The notes beneath the pieces are model-generated. The model made no database searches. It was not told the DNA's origin and worked only from the letters and a program-made list of their open reading frames with translations. 64,000 nt of DNA from the NCBI RefSeq assembly GCF_002217945.1, contig NZ_BCMG01000003.1:124001-188000 (forward strand), in the 5' to 3' direction. Origin of the DNA: Secundilactobacillus silagei JCM 19001. GTDB taxonomy: Bacteria; Bacillota; Bacilli; Lactobacillales; Lactobacillaceae. Position numbers and translations under genes: made by a program. Shown in pieces: positions 16,400-25,122 of the stretch; within the stretch, counting starts at the first letter, position 1, and every line of letters begins with the position of its first letter.

Positions 16400-16960
16400 T
16401 TAGGCACGCTTTACTTTAGCCGGTTTTTCGTCAGGATCCAAGGACATGACCGTCAGCGTTTTTCGAATCAATCGCGCTGGATTACCGACTGCCGTGCAGT
16501 GTGCTGGTACGTCTTTCAAAACAACTGCACCAGCACCGATTTTAGCCCCTTCTCCAATCACGATTGGGCCTAGCAACTGTGCGTTAGCACCAATAAATGC
16601 CCCGCGTTTAACAATTGGGTGACGCCTGCCATTTCTCACGCCGTTCCGTGCACCCAGTGTGACCCCGTGCAAAATAGTCACATCGTCTTCAACAATGGCA
16701 GTAGCGCCAATCACAACACCGATACCATGGTCAATAAAAAACCGTTGGCCAATTTGAGCAGCTGGATCAATGGTAATCCCAGTAACTTTAGCCGCGTGCT
16801 GGCTCAGCACATTTGCTAAAACATAGTGGTGACGGGCATTTAGAAAATGGGCAATCCGATGCCAAAACAGTGCCCGAACGCCGGGATAAGTCAGAATGAC
16901 TTCCAGTAGACTATGGGCTGCCGGATCACGCTTGAGGATGGCTCGCGGTGTTTGCCACAT
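16400..16960 (-). CDS. cysE: Serine O-acetyltransferase
   Basis: 186-residue left-handed beta-helix transferase making O-acetylserine from serine and acetyl-CoA, the first step of cysteine synthesis. Hexapeptide repeats run through residues 60-160; the active-site segment IDHGIGVVIGATAIVEDDV and the GVTLGARNGVRNGRRHPIV loop are present. ATG 16960 follows AAGGAG; it begins 4 nt after the lyase stop. Third gene of the cysK–lyase–cysE operon, so it should share the Cys-leader control upstream. Confidence 0.93.
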   Translation of the reverse strand: MWQTPRAILKRDPAAHSLLEVILTYPGVRALFWHRIAHFLNARHHYVLANVLSQHAAKVTGITIDPAAQIGQRFFIDHGIGVVIGATAIVEDDVTILHGVTLGARNGVRNGRRHPIVKRGAFIGANAQLLGPIVIGEGAKIGAGAVVLKDVPAHCTAVGNPARLIRKTLTVMSLDPDEKPAKVKRA

Positions 16961-16964
16961 GGTA

Positions 16965-18113
16965 TTAGCTCCTTTGTACAGCCTTGAAACCACGGTCTAA
17001 ATCAGCTAGTAAGTCCTTTTCATCTTCAATACCTACAGAAAGTCGTATCAACTCATCCTTGATACCATCCTTGAGCCGAATATCACGCGGAATAGCCCCA
17101 TGAGTCATGAGTGCTGGAATCTCAATCAAAGATTCCAACGCCCCCAGACTTTCTGCCAAGGTGATCACTTTGAGATTTTCCACGAACTTCTTAGGGTCAA
17201 GTCCAGACTGCAATTCAAAGGAAATCATGGCACCATAGCCGTGATGCATCTGTTTTTTAGCAACCTCATAATCTGGGTTGTTCGGATCGCCCGGATAGTA
17301 GATTTTAGCCACTGCTGGTTGATCAGACAGGTAGTTAAAGACCGCCTTAGCATTGGCCAAATGCGCCTGCATCCGAATCGCCAGCGTCTTCATTCCCCGT
17401 TGCAGTAACCAACTTTCCTGCGGTGCCAAAATACCACCAATGGCATTTTGAAGATAGCCGATTTTGTCACCCAGCTTGGTATCCTTCGTGACCACTACAC
17501 CAGCAATCACATCGGAGTGACCACCCAGATATTTCGAAGCTGAATGCAACACAATGTCCACACCCAGTTCCAGAGGCCGCTGAACGTAAGGCGAACTGAA
17601 CGTGTTATCAATAATGCTTAACAGGCCATGGTCACGAGCCAGATCAGCAACAGCTTTGATATCCGTTACCCGTAGCAAAGGATTCGTCGGTGTTTCCAGA
17701 TAAATGGCCTTAGTCGTCGGCTTAATTGCTGCTTCAACAGCCGCCAGATCCCGGGTATCAACAACTGTAAAGGTCATCCCAAACCGCTTCAGTACCGTGT
17801 TAATTAAACGGAACGTCCCGCCGTAAACGTCATTGCCGACAATGAAATCATCGCCTGCGCTAAACATTGAAAAGACCGTATCAATGGCGGCTGAACCGGA
17901 CGCAAACGCAAAGCCTTGGGTGCCGCCTTCAAGGTCCGCAATCAGGGCTTCAACGGCCTCACGAGTGGGGTTACCAGAACGGGAATACTCGTACTTAGAT
18001 TCACCAATCTTGGTTTGATGGAACGTGGATGCCATGTAGATGGGAATGGAAGTTGCGCCCGTATAAGGATCTTCACTAATGCCGCCGTGTAATAGTTTCG
18101 TTTCAAATTTCAT
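16965..18113 (-). CDS. Cystathionine gamma/beta-lyase (PLP, Cys/Met metabolism family)
   Basis: 382-residue PLP enzyme. The PLP-binding lysine is in SASKYLGGHSD; YEYSRSGNPTREAVE and SGSAAIDTVFSMFSAGDD are the N-terminal and PLP-phosphate blocks; the C-terminal domain has SLGALESLIEIPALMTHG and IRLSVGIED. It cleaves cystathionine (and often methionine, cysteine) releasing cysteine, or homocysteine in the beta direction; sequence alone does not settle which. With CysK/CBS and CysE it forms the lactobacillar serine/homocysteine-to-cysteine operon. GGAG is near the start. Confidence 0.92.
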   Translation of the reverse strand: MKFETKLLHGGISEDPYTGATSIPIYMASTFHQTKIGESKYEYSRSGNPTREAVEALIADLEGGTQGFAFASGSAAIDTVFSMFSAGDDFIVGNDVYGGTFRLINTVLKRFGMTFTVVDTRDLAAVEAAIKPTTKAIYLETPTNPLLRVTDIKAVADLARDHGLLSIIDNTFSSPYVQRPLELGVDIVLHSASKYLGGHSDVIAGVVVTKDTKLGDKIGYLQNAIGGILAPQESWLLQRGMKTLAIRMQAHLANAKAVFNYLSDQPAVAKIYYPGDPNNPDYEVAKKQMHHGYGAMISFELQSGLDPKKFVENLKVITLAESLGALESLIEIPALMTHGAIPRDIRLKDGIKDELIRLSVGIEDEKDLLADLDRGFKAVQRS

Positions 18114-18134
18114 TTTAAAGTCTCCTCTTTAATT

Positions 18135-19049
18135 TTATGGTTTTTGATAAATGTTTTCGCTCATGTATCGTTCTGAACTGTCCGGAAAAACGGTAACGAT
18201 CGTGCTGTTTTCGGGTAGTTGTTCCGCCACCTTTAAACTAGCCGCCAGTGCCGCACCGGAGGAACTACCGATAAATAATCCCTGCTGGGCAGCCATTTGC
18301 CGAACGTACTTGAAAGCATCCGCATCCGAAATCGTCAGCGTCTGGTCGATCTGCACATTTTTGAAAAATGGTGGAATGAACTCAACTCCGATGCCTTCCG
18401 TTTTGTGCGGATGTTCCGGCCCGCCATTAAGGATCGAGCCCTCTGGTTCAACGACAATCGACTGAGTATTGGAATTCTGTTCTTTTAGATACTTCGCAAT
18501 TCCGGCAAAGGTCCCGCCAGAACCGGCACCGGCAACGAACGCGTCGATGGGCTGATCGAGATCTTGAATCAGCTCAGGTGCCAAGGTGTGGTAATAAGCA
18601 GCCGGGTTCGCCGGATTTTCAAACTGCATAGGTACGTAACTGTTAGGTGTTTCAGCCGCTATTTCCCGAGCTTTTTTGATTGCCCCTTTGATGCCATCTT
18701 CAGACGGCGTATTGATCAGTTTGGCACCCAGCGCCTTCATGAGGGTCTGTTTTTCGTAACTGAACTTTTCTGGTACGACTAAAATCGTTGGTAAATGATG
18801 TTCCTGGGTCGCCAGTGCGACGCCAATGCCGGTGTTGCCGGCGGTTGGCTCAATGATGGTGGTCGTCGCGTTGATTTTACCCTTATCGATACCATCTTGA
18901 ATCATGTACTGACCGAGCCGATCCTTGATGCTGCCTCCCGGATTGAACATTTCCAGTTTGGCGTAAATGTGCGAGTGTTTCGGCACTTTAATTTGCAGGT
19001 GGATCAACGGCGTGTTGCCGATGAGCTGCTGAATTGTTTTAATTAGCAT
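18135..19049 (-). CDS. cysK: Cysteine synthase / cystathionine beta-synthase-type PLP enzyme
   Basis: 304-residue fold-type II PLP enzyme. The PLP lysine is in [27 protein letters not shown] binds the substrate carboxylate; [19 protein letters not shown] binds the PLP phosphate; [10 protein letters not shown] is C-terminal. It makes cysteine from O-acetylserine and sulfide or condenses serine with homocysteine. ATG 19049 agrees with the family N-terminus ([13 protein letters not shown]); an in-frame extension to 19166 runs through repeat element A and is rejected. First gene of its operon, about 335 nt downstream of the Cys-rich leader peptide. Confidence 0.92.
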   Translation of the reverse strand: MLIKTIQQLIGNTPLIHLQIKVPKHSHIYAKLEMFNPGGSIKDRLGQYMIQDGIDKGKINATTTIIEPTAGNTGIGVALATQEHHLPTILVVPEKFSYEKQTLMKALGAKLINTPSEDGIKGAIKKAREIAAETPNSYVPMQFENPANPAAYYHTLAPELIQDLDQPIDAFVAGAGSGGTFAGIAKYLKEQNSNTQSIVVEPEGSILNGGPEHPHKTEGIGVEFIPPFFKNVQIDQTLTISDADAFKYVRQMAAQQGLFIGSSSGAALAASLKVAEQLPENSTIVTVFPDSSERYMSENIYQKP

Positions 19050-19146
19050 TTTTGAGTGGTCCCCTTCCCTGATTGATTGTGCTTGTGATCTTGGATTGGG
19101 GGGATTGCTGATTTTCTTAAGACGTAAAGTCCTTTTTAGGCCTCCA

Positions 19147-19270
19147 CGCTGAAACGCGTTCCACAAAACTGATGGTTATGTGTAAGGGCGAACTGGGATA
19201 AATCCAAACCCGGGATTTTTCCCAGCCCGCCCTTACACGCCACCATCAACCCGTTTTGTTCCACGCTCTA
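19147..19270. repeat. Inverted-repeat element A in the cysK leader
   Basis: Long imperfect stem: ACAAAAC, TGATGG, GTGTAAGGGCG and CTGGG on the left pair with matching blocks on the right (CCCAG, CGCCCTTACAC, CCATCA, GTTTTGT). Outer ends are GCTGAAACGCGTTCCAC and TTCCACGCTC, shared with elements B and D. It lies between the attenuator terminator and the cysK start, so it is transcribed as part of the operon leader unless a second promoter exists. Confidence 0.8.
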
Positions 19271-19275
19271 GATAG

Positions 19276-19317
19276 AAAAAGAGCGCCAAATTCCTCTTTC
19301 AGAATTTGCGCGCTCTT
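19276..19317 (-). terminator. Attenuator terminator of the cysK operon
   Basis: On the minus strand AAGAGCGCGCAAATTC pairs with GAATTTGGCGCTCTT, followed by TTTTC. It sits 70 nt after the stop of a Cys-rich leader peptide and well before cysK, so it is placed to regulate rather than to end a gene. Confidence 0.85.
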
Positions 19318-19384
19318 CGACTCCGTTCCACCTGGAACAGAGACTTTTAGGTTAAATCAACAATACCCCTTTAAAAGTCAATGC

Positions 19385-19465
19385 TTAACAGGCCAAACAT
19401 CGCAGTTCGCGCGACGTTTGACAACAAGTATTTTGCATTTGAGCTTTAAATGAATGGGTTGTCAT
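19385..19465 (-). CDS. Cysteine-rich leader peptide (putative attenuator peptide)
   Basis: 26-residue frame with ATG 19465 preceded by AAGGAGG at 7-nt spacing and by an excellent promoter. It contains four cysteines: an adjacent pair (residues 14-15, in NTCCQ) and C23 and C26, the last codon before TAA; all are TGT. It has no signal peptide or other feature. Position, size, tandem Cys codons, a downstream terminator and a cysteine-synthesis operon together fit ribosome-mediated attenuation: scarce Cys-tRNA would stall the ribosome and favour antitermination. That mechanism is inferred from sequence; Cys leader peptides are known from actinobacteria, and I know of none established in lactobacilli. 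Confidence 0.78.
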   Translation of the reverse strand: MTTHSFKAQMQNTCCQTSRELRCLAC

Positions 19466-19498
19466 TGTTGATCCTCCTTCGATTTGTAACTTGGGTTA

Positions 19499-19527
19499 AA
19501 TATAACGTGTGTATTTGAGCTTGTCAA
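19499..19527 (-). promoter_or_regulatory. Promoter of the Cys leader / cysK operon
   Basis: TTGACA at 19527-19522 and TATATT at 19504-19499 with exactly 17 bp between, 34 nt before the leader-peptide start codon. Confidence 0.85.
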
Positions 19528-19724
19528 ACCTTTTTTACCACATTGATGCTCGAAAATAGTGTTTAAGGTGTGTTAATCCGCGACAAAACCTGCCCCAAAT
19601 TAATTTAGCATTATGAGAACTAATGTGATAGCTCTCATTTTAAAATTTAATTTTTAATTTTTCTTTTTAACGTTTTCTACTATATTATTCCGATGCATCA
19701 GGTAATACGAAGTTCAAACCCCAT

Positions 19725-19753
19725 TTGACAATTTATTTATTACCTGTTAGTAT
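19725..19753 (+). promoter_or_regulatory. Promoter of T-box leader 3
   Basis: TTGACA (19725-19730), 17-bp spacer, TAGTAT (19748-19753), immediately before the T-box RNA. Confidence 0.75.
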
Positions 19754-19759
19754 TCAAGC

Positions 19760-20025
19760 ATATTAAAAAATGAAACGTTGATGAGAAGAGTACGCACCCT
19801 TTAATTTCAAGAGAGCCCCGGTTGGTGAGAACGGGTGATTGAATGATGCAGAAGATGAGCTCGGAGTTTAATTTGCGGTGAAAGCCAATAATTCGTGAGG
19901 ATACGATATAATCCCGAACATTATCTGTGTTCAAGAGACTAGTCATTGACTAGTAATCTGGGTGGTACCACGGTTAACCAATCGTCCCTGTGTTGCATAT
20001 ATTATGCAATGCAGGGACTTTTTAT
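19760..20025 (+). promoter_or_regulatory. T-box leader 3 (methionine specifier)
   Basis: Stem I has AGTA opposite GAAG-ATG-AGCTC, giving an ATG (Met) specifier. The T-box GGGTGGTACCACGG is at about 19959-19972 and the terminator GTCCCTG...CAGGGAC with a T-run at about 19983-20025. It controls the reductase–metQ–metN–metI operon. Confidence 0.92.
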
Positions 20026-20080
20026 TTGGTCACTCATGAGCGGTTCATTTTTTAAAAATTTTGATGAGGATGTGGGTTAG

Positions 20081-21037
20081 ATGCATTATACAGTATTAGG
20101 TTCAGGTGCTATGGGTCTTCGTTTTGGGATTTTACTTAAGCAAACGGGTCAGCAAGTTGATTTCGTTGATGATTGGGATCCCCAAGTAGAAGCCATTAAG
20201 AAGCAAGGCGGCGTTTATGTTTCTCGTGACGGTGAAGGTCGTCACCTGGAAAACATCAACATTGACTACCCTGAAGATTATAAAGGTAACCCAGATGCCT
20301 ACATCATCATGTGCAAGCAAATGGGCCTGCAGGAAATGTTAACCCGTTGCGCGCACTTCTTCAAAAAGGGTCAATACGCCATCACACTGATGAACGGCAT
20401 GGGTCACATCGAAAAGATCAACCAATACTTTGATCCAAAATACGTGATCGCCGGAACGGCCATGATCGGTACTGTTCTTACTAAACCTGGCGACGTGGAC
20501 TTCATCGGTAAAAAACATGCTGGTTCGCTTCACCTGGTCAACCAAACTGAAAAACCAGATGATTTCACGCACCAAGTCGTTAAAGAATGGGCCGCTGCCG
20601 GGACAAACCCCGAGCTGACTACTAACTTCATCGGTACGCTATTAACTAAGATCATTTATAACTCAGTCGTCAACACCTTAAGTTCAATGTTCAAGCTGAA
20701 GCAAGGTCAATTTATCGCTGCTGATATTGCACCGACACTGGTCGATAAGTTGGTTGCTGAAGATTACGCGGTCTTTGACGCAGCTGGCATCAAGCCGATT
20801 CAGACTAAGGAAGAAGCCACCGAGTTAATTTATCACGAAACTCGCGATTTAACGCCAAACCACTATTCATCAATGTTTCAGGATATTCGCAAGAATCGGC
20901 CAACAGAAGTCGATTATATCAACGGTTACGTTTACGAATTGGGTAAAAAACACGGTTACAACGCCGTTACTCATGACTTCTTACGCGACGTTGTTCATTT
21001 AGCCGAACACGCCAACAACGTTTTAAGCAAAAAATAG
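20081..21037 (+). CDS. Ketopantoate reductase (PanE/ApbA) family oxidoreductase
   Basis: 318-residue NAD(P)-dependent reductase. The N-terminal Rossmann motif is YTVLGSGAMGLRFGILL (GxGxxG); MCKQMG and LMNGMGHIEKI match the family active-site loops, and TKIIYNSVVNTLSSMF carries the conserved Lys and Asn of the C-terminal helical domain. The ATG is preceded by GAGGATGTGGG. Because it leads a Met-T-box operon with a methionine transporter, a likely substrate is the methionine-derived 2-oxoacid (4-methylthio-2-oxobutyrate), as for lactococcal PanE-like hydroxyacid dehydrogenases, rather than ketopantoate; this is inference. Confidence 0.88.
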   Translation: MHYTVLGSGAMGLRFGILLKQTGQQVDFVDDWDPQVEAIKKQGGVYVSRDGEGRHLENINIDYPEDYKGNPDAYIIMCKQMGLQEMLTRCAHFFKKGQYAITLMNGMGHIEKINQYFDPKYVIAGTAMIGTVLTKPGDVDFIGKKHAGSLHLVNQTEKPDDFTHQVVKEWAAAGTNPELTTNFIGTLLTKIIYNSVVNTLSSMFKLKQGQFIAADIAPTLVDKLVAEDYAVFDAAGIKPIQTKEEATELIYHETRDLTPNHYSSMFQDIRKNRPTEVDYINGYVYELGKKHGYNAVTHDFLRDVVHLAEHANNVLSKK

Positions 21038-21049
21038 GGGGAATTTAAC

Positions 21050-21871
21050 ATGAAGCATCGAATTTTAAAATTATTAGGTCTTGCAGGATTAGTCTTAGCC
21101 ACCAGCGTGACGTTAGCCGCTTGCGGTAACAGTTCAAGTAAGCAACTGAACACCAAGAAAATTACCATTGGTGTTACCGCCGGCCCTCACGAACAGATCT
21201 TAGACCAAGTGAAAAAATTAGCCGCTAAAGATGGGCTGAAGATCACCGTGCGTTCCTTTACCGATTACAACACACCAAACTCAGCACTGTCTTCCGGCGA
21301 TATCGGTGCTAACTCTTACCAAACTGGTCAGTTCTTAACGCAACAGGAACACGACAAGAACTATAAGTTCGACAAAGCCTTTAAGACCATTGCCCTTCCC
21401 ATGGGTCTCTATTCCAAGTCCATCAAGAACTTAAAGGACCTTAAGAACGGCGACAAGATTGCCGTCCCTAACGATCCCGCTAACGAGACCCGTGCCCTGG
21501 AACTGTTCCAGAAGAATGGTGTGATCAAGTTACGTAAGGGTGCTGGCGAAAAAGCCACTAAGAAAGACATTGTTTCTAACCCTAAACACCTCAAGGTCTA
21601 TGAACTCGATGCTTCACAATTACCTAAGCAATTAAATGATATTACGGTTGCCGCGATCAACAGTAACTTTGCGTTGGCCAACCATATTTACCTCAACACT
21701 GCGTTAGCTCACGAACCATTAAAGCATAACGTATACGCTAACTACTTCGTCGTTCAAAAGGGACACAAGAACGACAAAGTCATCAAACAAGTTAAGAAGT
21801 ACTACCAATCTAAGACGATCAAAAACTACATCAACAAGAAATTTAAAGGGGCAGTGGTTGCACAATGGTAG
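21050..21871 (+). CDS. metQ: Methionine ABC transporter substrate-binding lipoprotein
   Basis: 273-residue NlpA-family lipoprotein. The signal peptide ends in the lipobox LAAC (Cys about residue 25). Family blocks are ITIGVTAGPHEQILDQVKKLA, FTDYNTPNSALSSGDIGANSYQT, ALPMGLYSKSIKNLKDLKNGDKIAVPNDPANETRALELFQ and AAINSNFALA. It binds methionine outside the membrane for MetNI. GGGGGA precedes the ATG; its stop overlaps the metN start. Confidence 0.93.
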   Translation: MKHRILKLLGLAGLVLATSVTLAACGNSSSKQLNTKKITIGVTAGPHEQILDQVKKLAAKDGLKITVRSFTDYNTPNSALSSGDIGANSYQTGQFLTQQEHDKNYKFDKAFKTIALPMGLYSKSIKNLKDLKNGDKIAVPNDPANETRALELFQKNGVIKLRKGAGEKATKKDIVSNPKHLKVYELDASQLPKQLNDITVAAINSNFALANHIYLNTALAHEPLKHNVYANYFVVQKGHKNDKVIKQVKKYYQSKTIKNYINKKFKGAVVAQW

Positions 21872-22902
21872 AAAATTCAAACGCACCATTAATTGAATTT
21901 AAACACGTCAGCAAAACCTTCAAGGGTACTGCTACTACCAAGGAAGTCCATGCGGTTCATGACGTGTCGATCTCAGTTGATCGTGGGGAGATTTTCGGCG
22001 TCATTGGTTATTCCGGTGCTGGTAAAAGTACCTTGATACGGATGATCAACGGCCTGGAAACACCGACTGAGGGCTCTGTCAAAGTTGATAATCAAGATAT
22101 TACGCAATTAAAGAAGGAACCCTTAGCACAGTTACGGCATAAGATCGGCATGATCTTTCAAAATTACAACTTGTTGAAAACGGCCACCATTTACCAAAAC
22201 ATTACGATTCCTTTGAAGCTCGAAAAAATTCCTAAGGACGAAATTCAACAACGAGCGGAAAAGTATTTGAAGATCGTTGGTCTATGGGATCGTCGTAACA
22301 GCTACCCGTCTCAGCTTTCTGGCGGGCAGTCGCAGCGGGTAGCCGTGGCCCGGGCCTTAGCGCATGAACCAACTATCTTGCTGTCCGATGAAGCAACCAG
22401 TGCGCTGGATCCGGAAACCACTAGTTCCATCTTGGACCTGCTAAAAGATATCAATCAAAAGTTAGGTTTAACCATCTTCATCATTACTCACGAATTGGAT
22501 GTGGTTAAAAGCATCTGTGACAAGGTTGCCATCATGGAGGCCGGTAATGTCGTTGAGCAAGGCCGAACCATTGACGTCTTCACCGGTCCGAAGCAGGAAG
22601 TCACCCGCCAGTTCTTGGGTTCTAACGACCTTGCTGGTGTGCCAGCGTCATTGCTGGCTGAGACGCAGAAACACAATCACGTGCTGCTAATCAAGTTTAT
22701 CGGTAACGAGGCTTCTATTCCGGTGATTGCGCAGCTCACCAAACAGTTCGGCGTTGAGCCAAACATTATGGCTGGTTCCATCGAGTATTTAAAGGAACAG
22801 CCATATGGTAAGTTAGTGATTTCGATTGAAAACAATGATCAGTACGATGCAGAGATTCAGTATCTCAGAGATAAGGGCGTCATCGTAGAGGAGGTTGGAT
22901 AG
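21865..22902 (+). CDS. metN: Methionine ABC transporter ATP-binding protein
   Basis: 345-residue ATPase. Walker A GYSGAGKST, signature LSGGQSQRVAVARA, Walker B ILLSDEATSALDPE and switch ITHELD are present; residues about 265-345 form the C-terminal NIL domain that senses methionine in transinhibition. The ATG overlaps the metQ stop by 7 nt. Works with MetI and MetQ in this operon; a second set lies at 45801-48423. Confidence 0.95.
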   Translation: MVENSNAPLIEFKHVSKTFKGTATTKEVHAVHDVSISVDRGEIFGVIGYSGAGKSTLIRMINGLETPTEGSVKVDNQDITQLKKEPLAQLRHKIGMIFQNYNLLKTATIYQNITIPLKLEKIPKDEIQQRAEKYLKIVGLWDRRNSYPSQLSGGQSQRVAVARALAHEPTILLSDEATSALDPETTSSILDLLKDINQKLGLTIFIITHELDVVKSICDKVAIMEAGNVVEQGRTIDVFTGPKQEVTRQFLGSNDLAGVPASLLAETQKHNHVLLIKFIGNEASIPVIAQLTKQFGVEPNIMAGSIEYLKEQPYGKLVISIENNDQYDAEIQYLRDKGVIVEEVG

Positions 22903-22903
22903 A

Positions 22904-23563
22904 TTGTCGAATTTTATAGCTGAATGGGGAAACACCATTGTCAACGGATTATCTGATACGCTGACAATGACGATCATTACCCTGATTATCACGATTATCA
23001 TCGGTGTTCCGCTAGGCATTCTGCTGGTTGAAACCAACGCTAACGGGATGTATCCAAATGCAACGCTGCACGCCACTTTGGAAACCATCGTTAACATCCT
23101 CCGGTCACTGCCATTCATCATCTTATTGTTCCTGATCTTACCGATCACCCGCCTATTAGTGGGCACGACCATTGGCATTCGGGGTGTGATCTTACCATTG
23201 GTAGTCTACTGTGCGCCCTTCTTAGCACGGTTGATTGAATCTTCCATTCTGGACGTGGACCCCGGCATTATCGAGGCCTACCAATCAATGGGGATCAGTA
23301 ATTATAAAATTATTTCCCGCGTACTGCTGCGTGAAGCACGCAGCGGCATCATCCGCGGCTTAACGTTAGCCACCATCGGTTTAATTGGTGCAACCGCCAT
23401 GGCTGGACTAGTTGGTGCTGGTGGCCTTGGTGACATTGCTTATCAGTACGGCTTCCAACGCTACCAACCTGATATTATGTATACCTCCATCGTGATTTTA
23501 ATTGTCCTGGTGCAGATCATTCAAACTATCGGGAATGTGGTTAGTCGGAGATTGACGAAGTAG
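22904..23563 (+). CDS. metI: Methionine ABC transporter permease
   Basis: 219-residue inner-membrane permease with five or six helices. The EAA coupling loop is EAYQSMGISNYKIISRVLLREA; LRSLPFIILLFLILPITRLLVGTTIGIRG and GATAMAGLVGAGGLGDIAYQYGFQRY are MetI hallmarks. The likely start is TTG 22904, after GAGGAGG at the end of metN; an in-frame TTG at 22895 would overlap the ribosome site. A terminator follows. Confidence 0.93.
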   Translation: MSNFIAEWGNTIVNGLSDTLTMTIITLIITIIIGVPLGILLVETNANGMYPNATLHATLETIVNILRSLPFIILLFLILPITRLLVGTTIGIRGVILPLVVYCAPFLARLIESSILDVDPGIIEAYQSMGISNYKIISRVLLREARSGIIRGLTLATIGLIGATAMAGLVGAGGLGDIAYQYGFQRYQPDIMYTSIVILIVLVQIIQTIGNVVSRRLTK

Positions 23564-23587
23564 ATAGATATTAGAAGATTGATTTGA

Positions 23588-23626
23588 GGAGTTGATGGGC
23601 AAGTTTGCCTGTTGGCTCTTTTTTTG
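23588..23626 (+). terminator. Terminator of the metQNI operon
   Basis: Imperfect stem GAGTTGATGGGCA / GCCTGTTGGCTC with a run of seven T. Confidence 0.75.
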
Positions 23627-23828
23627 TGAGGTAAATTTATAATTTGGGGGACTAAATATTTTTAAACCTCAATTTTTATATGTGAATTATTAAAAATTTC
23701 AAGTATTTAACTGACCTATTACTATTTAGTCCACGATTATAAAAAGCGCTTCAACATTACTTGAAAATACGTAATATTGGAGCGCCTATTAAACATGTAA
23801 CTACCTTTTACAAAAGCTAGATGATTCG

Positions 23829-24821
23829 TTACATTTCATCGGAATCAAAATAATCTTCATCCACAGTAAATAAATCAAAATGATATTTTGCCTCAACACC
23901 TACACGATATTGAAGCATTAAATTAGTTAATTTCAATCCATCAATTAAAACAATTGAAAAACTCTTTGCCGTTTGAACTGCTTGCTTAGAAAAACTGGAT
24001 GTAGTGATAAATACACCACGGTCAGCATGCAGCCGATTTAAAGCTCCATAAAACTGTTCAATACCTGGACGCTGTACCCTATTATTTGCTTGATACCTTT
24101 TTGCCTGTAAGTATACCGTACTTGTTCCCAATGGATCTTGATTAATAACACCATCAATTCCACCATCATGGCTCTGTGATGTCACAATCGCATTACCATT
24201 AACACCCTGATAGCCCATTTTAACTAACAAATCCACCACCAAACGTTCAAAGAATTGAGGTTCTGCTTCACGAATCCTGTTTAGTAAGTTATCAGCCACA
24301 GTGCCATTATAATTATCAATTTGTTTTTCGATCTCTTTTGCAATAAAGGTTGACCCATTATTTTCATGTAATTCTTCTGCTTTAAATTCTGGATTATTGA
24401 GAGTGTTAGTTTTTTTTGCCTCTTTCCTCTCTTTGACCTCTTTTTGATGTGCAACGTATTGAGGCTGACTATGAATTATTTTGCCATCTAACTGATAGCC
24501 ATATTGTTCAAAAAGATGCTTACCTAATTCAGTAACTCTATATATACCTCGACGTGGTCTAATAAACACACCAGAATTAGCACCTTCAGAAAGTGCCCAT
24601 CCTACACGATCAACGATAATACTAGTATCAGGGAATTTTTCATAAGTTAAGTTTCTCAACTTATCAGGAAGATTTAACGCATCAGCAACTGCTGTTTTTA
24701 ACTCTTTAATATGCCAATCCTCTTTTTGTAATCCAATTTCTATGGCTGGAGCAATTAACCCATCCCAAGCTGGTAACCCATATTTTGACATTTTTAGTTG
24801 ATGATAATCTATATAAGTCAT
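23829..24821 (-). CDS. Mrr-like restriction endonuclease
   Basis: 330-residue protein with an N-terminal Mrr winged-helix domain (GLPAWDGLIAPAIEIGL to RPRRGIYRVTELGKHLFEQYG), a charged linker and a C-terminal Mrr catalytic domain. The nuclease core is seen as FFERLVVDLLVKMGYQG, SHDGGIDGVI (Asp) and YLQAKRY (Q-x-K). Mrr enzymes cut methylated foreign DNA (type IV restriction). The ribosome site is weak (AGGTTGG), and ATG at residue 11 is an alternative start. It stands alone but lies in a run of defence-like genes. Confidence 0.88.
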   Translation of the reverse strand: MTYIDYHQLKMSKYGLPAWDGLIAPAIEIGLQKEDWHIKELKTAVADALNLPDKLRNLTYEKFPDTSIIVDRVGWALSEGANSGVFIRPRRGIYRVTELGKHLFEQYGYQLDGKIIHSQPQYVAHQKEVKERKEAKKTNTLNNPEFKAEELHENNGSTFIAKEIEKQIDNYNGTVADNLLNRIREAEPQFFERLVVDLLVKMGYQGVNGNAIVTSQSHDGGIDGVINQDPLGTSTVYLQAKRYQANNRVQRPGIEQFYGALNRLHADRGVFITTSSFSKQAVQTAKSFSIVLIDGLKLTNLMLQYRVGVEAKYHFDLFTVDEDYFDSDEM

Positions 24822-24939
24822 ATTTTAGCCAACCTATCTTTTTATTCTATACATACTTTAGCACATCCTAAACTTAATTATTCACTGTGTGTTGATGGGC
24901 CAATTTAGCATTCGGAATTTATATTCCATGAGAGTTGAT

Positions 24940-25024
24940 GACTTCAATTCAAGTATAGTAAAAGAAGCATCAAGATCGTTGTCACAATCTTGATGCTTCT
25001 TACTTTAGGATGTTTGACAAAGAA
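24940..25024. repeat. Dispersed palindromic repeat R2
   Basis: Copy of R1 (13533-13614). Central hairpin AAGAAGCATCAAGAT / ATCTTGATGCTTCTT, with several compensatory stem changes relative to R1. The gap 24822-25122 otherwise shows nothing clear. Confidence 0.7.
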
Positions 25025-25122
25025 CTATTTAAATTTATATCACAGCTTCAAGAAAAGTGCGCTTATTTTTTACTAACTACTATAAAGATCATCTAGATTA
25101 TAATATTTGTCCAATTAAATAA

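Noticed and set aside
19050-19166. N-terminal extension of CysK
   Set aside because: The extra 39 residues derive from repeat element A and its flank; the family N-terminus and spacing support ATG 19049.
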